A program made the position numbers and the translations under genes. From positions 2,972,098 to 3,036,097 of the forward strand of contig NZ_RPDH01000001.1 in assembly GCF_003813775.1 (NCBI RefSeq): a DNA stretch of 64,000 bases. The letters run 5' to 3'. Source of the stretch: Chitinophaga lutea. GTDB taxonomy: Bacteria; Bacteroidota; Bacteroidia; Chitinophagales; Chitinophagaceae. The notes beneath the pieces were generated by a model. That model was not told the DNA's origin. It saw only the letters and a list, made by a program, of their open reading frames with translations, and made no database searches. Below are positions 1-7,599 of the stretch, piece after piece (within the stretch, counting starts at the first letter, position 1; the number at the start of each line of letters is the position of its first letter).

Positions 1-2
1 CC

Positions 3-293
3 GGAGGCACGTTATATGCCATGAGTAAAACAGCCATTACGGGCCTTACTAAAGGTATGGCCCGCGACCTTGGCCCGTTGGGCATTACGGTGAACAACGT
101 ACAACCCGGCCCGATAGATACGGATATGAACCCTGCGGACGGTCCGTTTGCCGACTATGAGCGTTCCATCATGGCGCTGCCCGAATTTGGAACAGGCGAA
201 GACATTGCCGCCCTGGTGGCCTATCTCGCCGGACCGGAAAGTGCTTATATGACCGGCGCCAGCCTTACGATCGATGGCGGTACCAATATTTAA
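3..293 (+). CDS. SDR-family oxidoreductase, C-terminal part (5' end outside window)
   Basis: The reading frame is already open at the window edge, so only the last 96 codons are present. It carries the YxxxK active-site motif (YAMSK, codons at positions 15-29), followed by the NNVQPGPIDTDM segment that covers the cofactor in classical short-chain dehydrogenases. It ends with the family's usual YMTGASLTIDGGTNI. The ATG at 21 is internal to this motif and is not the real start. The enzyme is a cytosolic NAD(P)H-dependent oxidoreductase of unknown substrate; FabG-like or sugar/alcohol dehydrogenase roles are both possible. Confidence 0.9.
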   Translation, partial: GGTLYAMSKTAITGLTKGMARDLGPLGITVNNVQPGPIDTDMNPADGPFADYERSIMALPEFGTGEDIAALVAYLAGPESAYMTGASLTIDGGTNI

Positions 294-398
294 CAATACT
301 TAAAGGTTTTCAGGCACCTATATATTAGGGCAAACCGGATATTTTGCCTAGTATTACACAATTGGGTATCTACCTGCAACTGTAATACAAGTGAACTT

Positions 399-1484
399 AT
401 GCCAAAGGTGTCTTTCAACAATAAAAACGCCCTATTCTTTCCCTCCCTTAAATCAGCGGTGGAGGATTATTTCAAGTCTTCTCAAAAGGAAAAAACCGGT
501 AATCTGCATCTGTACCTTAAAACGGCGGTGCTGATACCTGGAGCTATTTTGATGTATGTGAGCCTGCTGGTGTTTCCGATGCCTGCGTTGGCGGGGATTC
601 TGCTCAGCGCAGTATTGGGATTTGTGCTGGCCTGCATCGGCTTTAACGTGATGCACGATGCCTGCCACGGCAGTTATTCCGGGAGAGGATGGGTGAACGA
701 GACCCTTGGCCTGACATTGAATGCACTGGGCGGCAACGCCTTCATCTGGAAACAGAAGCATAACATCATCCACCATACTTACACGAATGTGGACGGAATG
801 GACGACGATATTGCCAAAAGCCCGCTAATGCGGCAGTGCAGTTCGCAGCAATGGGTGCCGATGCACCGGCTGCAGCATTTTTATGTAGTGCTGGTGTATG
901 GAATTTCTTCCTTTGCCTGGGTATTTATCATGGATTTTGCCAAATACCTGCAGCGCAGGGTCAACAGAACGCCATTGCAGAAAATGAAGGCGGCCGATCA
1001 TGTGGTGTTCTGGATGAGCAAAGTGCTCTATGTGTTCTTTTATATCGCGCTGCCGATTTATGCCGTAGGGGCGCAGGCCTGGGTGGTTGGGTTTATTTCC
1101 ATGCACCTGGTGATGGGTTTTACGCTGGCCATCGTGTTCCAGCTGGCGCATGTGGTGGAAGAAACATCTTTCGAGGTAGTGGGAGATGATGATCTGCAGA
1201 TTGAAAACGAATGGGCTATTCATCAGATTAAGACCACGGCCAATTTTTCGCCGGACGATAAAGTGATTTCATGGCTTGTAGGCGGGTTGAATTACCAGGT
1301 GGAACATCATCTTTTCCCCCGTATCAGCCATGTGCATTACCCGGCCATCAGCAAAATTGTGGAGGCCAAATGCCGCGAATTCGGTTTGCAATATAACAGT
1401 ATGCCTACGATGATGTCGGCCGTTCGCTCGCACTTCCGTTTCATGCGGATGCTGGGGATGAAACCGGTGCCGGCCGTTTCGTAA
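399..1484 (+). CDS. Membrane fatty-acid (acyl-CoA/acyl-lipid) desaturase
   Basis: A 361-residue integral-membrane di-iron desaturase. The three histidine boxes are visible: HDACH (residues 86-90), HNIIHH (121-126) and QVEHH (300-304). The glutamine in the third box is typical of front-end (delta-5/delta-6-like, linoleoyl-CoA desaturase) enzymes, but the cytochrome b5 domain of eukaryotic members is absent. Hydrophobic pairs lie at about 45-85 and 200-250. It introduces a double bond into membrane acyl chains. It is monocistronic: the gene ends 20 bp before a strong terminator. Substrate and regiospecificity cannot be read from the sequence. Confidence 0.92.
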   Translation: MPKVSFNNKNALFFPSLKSAVEDYFKSSQKEKTGNLHLYLKTAVLIPGAILMYVSLLVFPMPALAGILLSAVLGFVLACIGFNVMHDACHGSYSGRGWVNETLGLTLNALGGNAFIWKQKHNIIHHTYTNVDGMDDDIAKSPLMRQCSSQQWVPMHRLQHFYVVLVYGISSFAWVFIMDFAKYLQRRVNRTPLQKMKAADHVVFWMSKVLYVFFYIALPIYAVGAQAWVVGFISMHLVMGFTLAIVFQLAHVVEETSFEVVGDDDLQIENEWAIHQIKTTANFSPDDKVISWLVGGLNYQVEHHLFPRISHVHYPAISKIVEAKCREFGLQYNSMPTMMSAVRSHFRFMRMLGMKPVPAVS

Positions 1485-1503
1485 AAAAATTTTTCATTAA
1501 CAG

Positions 1504-1532
1504 AAAGCCGCTCTTACGGGAGCGGCTTTTTT
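1504..1532 (+). terminator. Rho-independent terminator of the desaturase gene
   Basis: A perfect 10-bp stem (1504-1513 with 1520-1529) with a 6-base loop runs into a T-tract at 1527-1532. It lies 20 bp after the desaturase stop codon. Confidence 0.9.
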
Positions 1533-1920
1533 CATGCCTTAATCTCGACTGGAGGGTTATCATTAATCTACACATCCCTTAAAGAAGAGTACAGGAGCGT
1601 GGCCCGCACGTTTATACGATGCATATTCCAGGTGGGCAGGGTGAACGCAGCGAAAAAAAATGTAGCGGCAGGGGAAATTAACAAAACCGTTAACGGATGT
1701 TTAACGCGGCTACACGTTTATTTTCTAAAAATTGCGGCTTTCCTGCCGACCCGGCGGGCTGTCTGTGAATTGCCGAAAGCCGTTGTGATAGTAGCGTTTT
1801 CCTGTTTTTGAAAAAAAAACAACCATGTGTTTTCACCCCTGATATCCCGGTGGATAGTCTTTTTAATAGGCGTCTTATGTTTTCCCCGCCGTTCAATGGC
1901 CACTGATACCAAAACAACGC
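1533..1920. other. Intergenic region, no gene recognised
   Basis: This stretch of about 390 bp separates the desaturase terminator from the next gene. It is AT-richer than its flanks with several A/T runs. A 70-codon frame at 1599-1811 has no recognisable features. The promoter of the downstream gene cluster presumably lies here, but I find no clear TTTG/TAnnTTTG pair. Confidence 0.5.
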
Positions 1921-2766
1921 ATGATGAACAAATTGAACCATTTGATCTATGAACATTTCGCACCGGGTGTTCTGATCAACTCGGCCGAGAAAAGACATAC
2001 TTACCTGCGGGAGGTAAAGGCCGAAAAAATGAAAATAACCGCAACCCTCCGCGAACTGTCGCAGCAGCAGGCGCCATGGAATTATAAGGCCCAACTGCTC
2101 CGGAAGTATCAGATCCAGGTGGTGGTACTGCTCGATGAACTGGAGGGATATAGTCATAATGCAGACCCTGCTGTGCAGTCGTTTTACACCGAAGCCACGG
2201 GTATCCTTGAAGAACTGATTGTTGGACTGGAGCAGCATTTCCCCGAATACCTGGCCCAGGATATTTTTATGCCGAAGGGGTACCTGCGGCAGGTTGTGCT
2301 CCAACTGGAAGAACGTTTCAGGGAAACGGAAAAATATCTTTGCGGCCGGAAAGTAGACAAAGCGCTGCTGGAGCTGGTGTTCAAGCCACTCAGCCACCAG
2401 CATATGATGATCACGTTCGGAATGGTGATGTATTATCGCCGCCTGCTCGCTGAACTGAAAGAAAATGTGCACCCTTACATCACCGATCTTACGGAAAGGG
2501 TGCATTATACATTGTACCAGTATAATTTCAACTCGACGGAATATTTTATGTACTGCACTAATCAGCTGCGCAGGAAAGTAATTCCGCTCCGTACCCTGCA
2601 GGAAAAAAAGGCGTTGTTGTCGTGGTACGAAAAAGAACTGCAGCATATGAACAGCCACGGTGTATCACTTTTCCCCGGGAAAGGGGGGCTGCGCGAACAG
2701 ATGCTGGCATGGCTCAAAGAAGAAAAACACTGCATGCAGCAATTGCTCACCACTTACGAATCCTGA
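1921..2766 (+). CDS. Uncharacterised helical protein, paralogue 1 (upstream of RteC-family gene)
   Basis: A 281-residue protein (280 from the second ATG at 1924) with no signal peptide or membrane segment. It is rich in Leu, Glu and Gln and probably all-helical. It is clearly related to the next gene. Both begin with M-x-x-LN-x-LI, share a G(L/I)LxxLxVxLEQH block about 110 residues in, share a YxFN(S/A)xEY(F/Y)xYC block near residue 205, and end with LxxWMLEE/LAWLKEE-like helices. I do not recognise a characterised family. Its position directly ahead of an RteC-family gene suggests a linked regulatory role, which is inference only. Confidence 0.75.
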   Translation: MMNKLNHLIYEHFAPGVLINSAEKRHTYLREVKAEKMKITATLRELSQQQAPWNYKAQLLRKYQIQVVVLLDELEGYSHNADPAVQSFYTEATGILEELIVGLEQHFPEYLAQDIFMPKGYLRQVVLQLEERFRETEKYLCGRKVDKALLELVFKPLSHQHMMITFGMVMYYRRLLAELKENVHPYITDLTERVHYTLYQYNFNSTEYFMYCTNQLRRKVIPLRTLQEKKALLSWYEKELQHMNSHGVSLFPGKGGLREQMLAWLKEEKHCMQQLLTTYES

Positions 2767-2816
2767 TGCGCCCCATCATTTTGCGGTTAGCCCACCATTG
2801 AAAAAATAAAAAAAAT

Positions 2817-2830
2817 CTCACACCTGTGAG
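2817..2830. promoter_or_regulatory. 14-bp palindrome (CTCACA-CC-TGTGAG), possible operator
   Basis: A 6-bp perfect inverted repeat with a 2-bp centre, in the 147-bp gap between the two paralogous genes. The size suits a dimeric regulator site. No binding protein can be assigned. Confidence 0.35.
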
Positions 2831-2873
2831 TATGATGGGAATTTATTTAAAATAATAATCTCAATTTTATTTT

Positions 2874-2887
2874 AACCGAATTCGGTT
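2874..2887. promoter_or_regulatory. Perfect 14-bp palindrome (AACCGAATTCGGTT), possible operator
   Basis: A perfectly self-complementary 14-mer 26 bp upstream of the ATG of the second paralogue. Its position, overlapping where a promoter would lie, suits a repressor or autoregulator site. Confidence 0.4.
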
Positions 2888-2913
2888 GAAATTTTTGTTT
2901 GTTGCCTGCATGT

Positions 2914-3804
2914 ATGGATACATTGAATCAATTGATCTCCGTGCGGTTGCGCCCGGAATGGCTGGTGAACAACCGTCTGCGTATTTACCGCGAACAGTTA
3001 CGGGAGGAAAAAATAGAATTGACACGGCAGTTGCTCGACATATTCCGGTCCCCGGCGGGGCGGCGGGAAAAGGAGGCCATTGTGCAAACCATGCAACTGA
3101 ACATCATACAATGGCTTGATCGTTTGCATGTTTACCGGAAGGCGCTCCCGGAGATGGCAGACCGTGAGCGGGCGCTGTTTTACCTTGAAGCGGAAGGGCT
3201 ATTGCACGATGTGCTGGTTGCGCTGGAGCAGCATGTGCAGGCATATCTGTCGCCGCATCTGCCGTTGCCTTTCAGTTATGCCACCCGGGTGAAGCGGCAG
3301 TTGCAGGTACGGTTGCATGAGCTGGAGTTGTTGTTCCGCGCGCTGGAACTGGATGAGCGGCTCGGAGAACTGGTGCTGCGGCCGGTCAGGGCTTTTTTAT
3401 TGAGCCTCGATGGGCGCCAGTACTTCGGTTCCCTGTTTTATTTCCGCGATCTTATGACACAGCTGCAAATCACCGGCATACTGCAGCTGGCGCATCCGGC
3501 TGAGTTTCAGCTGCAGGTACACGCTATTCTTATTCACTTTAATTTTAATGCCGTTGAATATTACATCTATTGCATCAGCCGATTGGAAGCCTTATTAACC
3601 GGTCACAGCTTCCCGCGTGACAAAATCAAACTCCTCACCTGGTACATCATCACCCTGCGCCGTCTGCCGCTGAAAAAAACGCCGGGCTTGCTGCCATCCA
3701 TGCCACCCATTGTGGAACAGTTGCAGGAGTGGATGCTGGAAGAACGTATTTTCCTCCGGAATGCTGACCCCAAAAACGTCCCGTATGAGACAAGCCCTTT
3801 TTGA
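2914..3804 (+). CDS. Uncharacterised helical protein, paralogue 2
   Basis: A 296-residue protein starting at the ATG at 2914 (MDTLNQLISVRLRPEW). A TTG 15 bp earlier is in frame but aligns less well with paralogue 1. It shares with its upstream neighbour the N-terminal LNxLI start, the central LLHDVLVALEQHVQAYL helix and the FNFNAVEYYIYC block near residue 212. It is soluble, with no signal peptide. Its 3' end overlaps the start of the RteC-family gene, so the two are probably co-transcribed and translationally coupled. The function is unknown. Confidence 0.75.
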   Translation: MDTLNQLISVRLRPEWLVNNRLRIYREQLREEKIELTRQLLDIFRSPAGRREKEAIVQTMQLNIIQWLDRLHVYRKALPEMADRERALFYLEAEGLLHDVLVALEQHVQAYLSPHLPLPFSYATRVKRQLQVRLHELELLFRALELDERLGELVLRPVRAFLLSLDGRQYFGSLFYFRDLMTQLQITGILQLAHPAEFQLQVHAILIHFNFNAVEYYIYCISRLEALLTGHSFPRDKIKLLTWYIITLRRLPLKKTPGLLPSMPPIVEQLQEWMLEERIFLRNADPKNVPYETSPF

Positions 3805-4624
3805 ATTGCAAACCCGCTTGGAAAAGGATTTGACCGAGCTGGAAGCAACCACGCCCAATTTGTTGAAGCGATTTTTGATGGGCGCTGAACTGGCCGATCG
3901 GGCAGGGGAGGAACTGAAACGATGGGCAGGTCAGCATGATTTTGCATCAGAAGAAGAGGAGATTTTTTTCTTCAAATACATACAGCCTGGAATTCTCAGC
4001 AGGAAGATCTATTACAGCCGGTTGTTCCGGCTCGAAGCCGGCCGGCCGAAGATTCTGCGGGAAGACTACAGGAAATTTCTGTTCAGGGAGCTGCAGCGGA
4101 TTGATATGTTCTTTGAGGAACACCAGGCATTACATCTCTATGTCAGCAGCGGCGCTACCGATAAAGACGAACAATATTTCCTCCGGAACAGCAGGTATAA
4201 TAATGAGTATCCCGTCGATCTCGCAGGCATGCTGGACACCCGTTTTTGTACCGTTACCTCTTTTAAACTGGCAGAATTGATGGGGCTGCGGGACGTGGGC
4301 GATTATATCGCCGGAAAGCTGGAAAACTGGACCGGCCCGCTGCAACTTTCGCCCAAGCCCAGATTAAGATGGACGGATTCCAAAACAGATCTCGTGGAGC
4401 TGGTGTATGCGTTGTACAGTGCCGGAAGTTTTAATAACGGGGTAGCGGAACTGAAACAGATTTTTGAATGGTTGGAAAGCTCGCTGGAAATAGATATAGG
4501 GCATGCATACAGCCATTTCCGCGACATCCGTATGCGTAAAAAGGAAATCGCCATTTTTTTGTCCCGCCTGCGAAGCAATTTGCTCCGGCGGATTGAAGAA
4601 CTGGGAGAGAGAACAATAGATTGA
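3785..4624 (+). CDS. RteC-family protein
   Basis: About 279 residues from the ATG at 3785; a second in-frame ATG at 3761 is also possible. Either start overlaps the 3' end of the preceding gene. The RteC-domain signature is clear: EEEIFFFKYIQP, a YYSRLFRLEAGRP block, FLFRELQRIDMFFEEH, the YVSSGATDKDEQYFLR block, and the C-terminal TDLVELVYALYSAGSFNNG and SHFRDIRMRKKE blocks. RteC is known as the regulator of excision in Bacteroides conjugative transposons, but many chromosomal copies exist outside such elements. No integrase, excisionase or tra gene is nearby, so a transposon role is not supported here. Confidence 0.85.
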   Translation: MRQALFELQTRLEKDLTELEATTPNLLKRFLMGAELADRAGEELKRWAGQHDFASEEEEIFFFKYIQPGILSRKIYYSRLFRLEAGRPKILREDYRKFLFRELQRIDMFFEEHQALHLYVSSGATDKDEQYFLRNSRYNNEYPVDLAGMLDTRFCTVTSFKLAELMGLRDVGDYIAGKLENWTGPLQLSPKPRLRWTDSKTDLVELVYALYSAGSFNNGVAELKQIFEWLESSLEIDIGHAYSHFRDIRMRKKEIAIFLSRLRSNLLRRIEELGERTID

Positions 4625-4871
4625 TTTCTCCGTAGATGGTTACCTTGCTGTTGTTGTGGCTATGTTAACTTGAGGGTGGTCTAAGGGTTTTTCCTGCTAG
4701 GTGCACTACCTCGTTCTTTAGGGTGGAACCAATGAGGGGGGATTGGACTATTGTTCTCGAAATGTGAGTACGCCCCGTTTGCCAGAAATATTGCTGAGAG
4801 CAGTGTATCATTGCTGCTGCACGGCGTGTGTCAAAGCATTAGTCAGGGTTCAGGAAATGATCGCTTCTGCA

Positions 4872-5921
4872 TCATTGCTTCCGCACCGCATCAGCCACTT
4901 CAGCAAGCGCATCTCCTAACCCCGGTTGATCCCACACTGCGCCCAGCGCCACTCTTACGTACCGGTCCGATCCGCTTACCGTAAACTCGGCGCCTTCCGG
5001 TATATCGATCTGCCGGCTGCGCAACTGCCGGGTGAGTTCCACGGGCTTCGGAACTTCCAGCCAGAAATGGAAACTGCCAGGAAACATATCATAATGCAGC
5101 CCCCGGAAAATGTTGTTGCATTGCGCATGCCAGTGCCGGCCCGCTTCCTGTTTCTCGAGAATAATTTCTGCGAGTTGCCCGTTTCCCATGATGCGAAGGC
5201 CAAATGCCATGAAAAGCAGCGATACGCCACTCGTGGTCAGCCTTACCAGGTTGTCTACGCCCTGCAGCACGCCTTCGGGATGCAGCAGGTACGCGCTTTT
5301 CACCATAGGGTTAAAAGCCTTGGACAGGCTGTACACATGCAGCGTCCTTTCCGGGACCACCTGCAGGAACGACGGCGGCGGATCCGGGTGAAGAAAACGG
5401 TAGGCATCGTCTTCAATGATATAAACGTCCCTGAACGAGCGCACCACATTGGCAATCGCCTCTCTCCGGGCTAAAGGCATCACGCTGGTGGTAGGATTAT
5501 GAATGGTGGGCTGCAGGTATACCAGTTTACAGGACCGCTCCTGCAAACAGCACTCCAATGCTTCGGGTAGTATGCCGTCCGCATCGCTTTCAATGGGATT
5601 GAGCCGGTAGCCTAAATGAGCGGCGCCCATCTTAAAACCAGGAAAAGTATAAGGCTCACAGGCAATTTCGGGTGTTTTGTCGCGGAACCACGACAAAATG
5701 CAATACACACCGTTATTGGCACTGGGCAGCGGAACGATCGAAGTCGATGCATCAGGAGCAGACAGCCACTTCCGAACGATAGCAGCGCCATCGTCGGGCA
5801 ACATCTGGTAAGGGGGATGCAGCATATCCCATTTCTGTCCGGCAGTCAACGTCTGGCAATACGCCTGGAAAATGTCCGCCTCCCGGGGCACGGACGGGTA
5901 GTTCAGCCTGAGGTTCAACAT
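4872..5921 (-). CDS. PLP-dependent aminotransferase, class I/II fold (MocR-like without HTH)
   Basis: A 349-residue fold-type I PLP enzyme. Visible landmarks are LPSANNGVYCIL (the PLP phosphate-loop region), PTIHNPTTSVMP (equivalent of the usual PxxxNPTG turn), VYIIEDDAYR (the Asp that binds the pyridine nitrogen) and SLSKAFNP with the Schiff-base lysine. It resembles the aminotransferase half of MocR/GntR regulators, but there is no winged-helix domain, so it is a stand-alone enzyme. The substrate is unknown. It is transcribed divergently from the GH20 gene across a 75-bp gap. Confidence 0.85.
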   Translation of the reverse strand: MLNLRLNYPSVPREADIFQAYCQTLTAGQKWDMLHPPYQMLPDDGAAIVRKWLSAPDASTSIVPLPSANNGVYCILSWFRDKTPEIACEPYTFPGFKMGAAHLGYRLNPIESDADGILPEALECCLQERSCKLVYLQPTIHNPTTSVMPLARREAIANVVRSFRDVYIIEDDAYRFLHPDPPPSFLQVVPERTLHVYSLSKAFNPMVKSAYLLHPEGVLQGVDNLVRLTTSGVSLLFMAFGLRIMGNGQLAEIILEKQEAGRHWHAQCNNIFRGLHYDMFPGSFHFWLEVPKPVELTRQLRSRQIDIPEGAEFTVSGSDRYVRVALGAVWDQPGLGDALAEVADAVRKQ

Positions 5922-5996
5922 TCGGGCAATATAGTAAATATACCCTTACAGGAAGATTATTATCTTTAGTCTCTTAATATAAACAGTTGTTGTACT

Positions 5997-7571
5997 ATGA
6001 TAAGAACTTTGCCGCTCCTGCTGGCCTTTTTGATGTTCAGCCGAATCGTATCCGCGCAATCGCTTTGTCCCATTATACCCATGCCGGCGCAGGCTGAAAA
6101 AACCGGCGGGGATTTTTACCTCACCGACGAAACGCCCCTCATCGCTGCTTCACCCGCAGTGCTGCCGGAGGCGCAGGTGCTGCAGAAACAGCTGCTGAAA
6201 TTCACGGGCATCAGGGTGGCCGTCCAGCCGAAAAGTAACCGGCCGGCCATCACCTTACGGCTGGAAAAAGGTAATAACCCGGCTGCCTATACTTTGGAGA
6301 TGAGCGCGAAGGGCGTGACCGTTACTGCCGCTTCCGGCGAAGGGCTGGCTTACGGCCTCACTTCATTTTTACAGCTGGCGCGGAAAGCACAGGGTAAGGA
6401 AAGCGGCATCAGGGTGCCCTGCTGGAACATCCAGGATGCCCCGCTCTACCAGTGGCGCGGCTTTATGCTCGATGAGTCTCGCCAGTTTTTCGGTAAGGCG
6501 GAAGTCAAAAAGATCTTAGACGAAATGGCGTTCTATAAACTCAACCGCTTTCACTGGCACCTCACCGATGAGCCGGGCTGGCGCATGGAGATCAAACAAT
6601 ATCCCCGCCTTACCCTGGTGGGTGGCATCGGTAATTATCACAATGCTGACGCTCCGGCTACGTATTATACACAGGATGAAATCGAAGAAGTGGTGGCCTA
6701 CGCCAGCGAACGCCATATCACCGTGATCCCTGAAATCGATATGCCAGGCCATGCTACCGCGGCCAACAGGGCATATCCCCAGTTCAGCGGCGGCGGCTCG
6801 GCCAAACATCCCGAGTTTACTTTCAATCCCGGTAAAGAAGAGACATATCAATATCTGACCAATATCCTGAAAGAAGTAAACGTGCTTTTTCCTTCCGGCA
6901 TGATCCATATCGGTGGCGATGAAGTGAGCTTCGGTTCGGAAAAATGGAAGACAGATCCCGCCGTTCAACAGCTTATGCAGAAAGAAAAGCTTTTCACGCT
7001 CGAACAGGTGGAACACTATTTCATCAAAAGGATGGCCGACTCCCTCATTCAACTGAACTCGATGGTATTGGGGTGGGACGAGGTAACAGCCGCTGCGCTG
7101 CCGGCCAAACAGACCATGGTGTTCTGGTGGCGCCACGATAAGCCGCAGCAGCTCAAAGACGCTATTGACAAAGGATATAAAGTTGTGCTTTGTCCACGCA
7201 TTCCGTTTTATTTCGATTTTGTGCAGGACAGCAGCAACCTCGTAGGCCGGAGATGGTCGGGTGCTTTTGCCCCGCTGAAGAGCGTGTACAATTTTTCTGC
7301 TGCCGCGCTGCCCGCCCCCATCAATGGGAAAAGCCCGCTGATTGAGGGGATTCAGGCAAACCTGTGGACGGAAACCGTAAGCTCCACGCAGCGCATGCAT
7401 TACCTTACTTTTCCGCGTTTGATCGCCCTGGCGGAAGCCGCCTGGACGCACCCGGAAAAGAAAAACTTCGAACAGTTCGAAAAGCGGCTCAAAGACGCGT
7501 TGCCCCTGTTGAAGCAACAAGGTATTTATTACCTCGACACACCAGTCAAAACACCTGAACCCATCCGATAA
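5997..7571 (+). CDS. Secreted beta-N-acetylhexosaminidase, GH20
   Basis: A 524-residue exported enzyme with a signal peptide (residues 1-20, ending VSAQS), a GH20b-type N-terminal domain (about 25-145) and a GH20 TIM barrel from about 150. The barrel shows HWHLTDEPGWRMEIK, DMPGHATAA and the catalytic Asp-Glu pair D308-E309 in HIGGDEV. Substrate-assisted hydrolysis releases terminal GlcNAc or GalNAc from chitin oligomers or glycoproteins. The M1 peptidase gene follows after 28 bp, so the two are probably co-transcribed. It could work with the nagB-containing locus 9 kb downstream. Confidence 0.95.
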   Translation: MIRTLPLLLAFLMFSRIVSAQSLCPIIPMPAQAEKTGGDFYLTDETPLIAASPAVLPEAQVLQKQLLKFTGIRVAVQPKSNRPAITLRLEKGNNPAAYTLEMSAKGVTVTAASGEGLAYGLTSFLQLARKAQGKESGIRVPCWNIQDAPLYQWRGFMLDESRQFFGKAEVKKILDEMAFYKLNRFHWHLTDEPGWRMEIKQYPRLTLVGGIGNYHNADAPATYYTQDEIEEVVAYASERHITVIPEIDMPGHATAANRAYPQFSGGGSAKHPEFTFNPGKEETYQYLTNILKEVNVLFPSGMIHIGGDEVSFGSEKWKTDPAVQQLMQKEKLFTLEQVEHYFIKRMADSLIQLNSMVLGWDEVTAAALPAKQTMVFWWRHDKPQQLKDAIDKGYKVVLCPRIPFYFDFVQDSSNLVGRRWSGAFAPLKSVYNFSAAALPAPINGKSPLIEGIQANLWTETVSSTQRMHYLTFPRLIALAEAAWTHPEKKNFEQFEKRLKDALPLLKQQGIYYLDTPVKTPEPIR

Positions 7572-7599
7572 TATTGAATCATACATCAAAACCTGCCAC

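Noticed and set aside
3785-4624. RteC as evidence of a conjugative transposon
   Set aside because: There is no integrase, excisionase, mobilisation or transfer gene within the window, and chromosomal RteC-family copies are common in this phylum.
4625-4871. A small gene in the gap after the RteC-family gene
   Set aside because: No frame has a plausible ribosome-binding site, signal or domain; I see nothing in this stretch.
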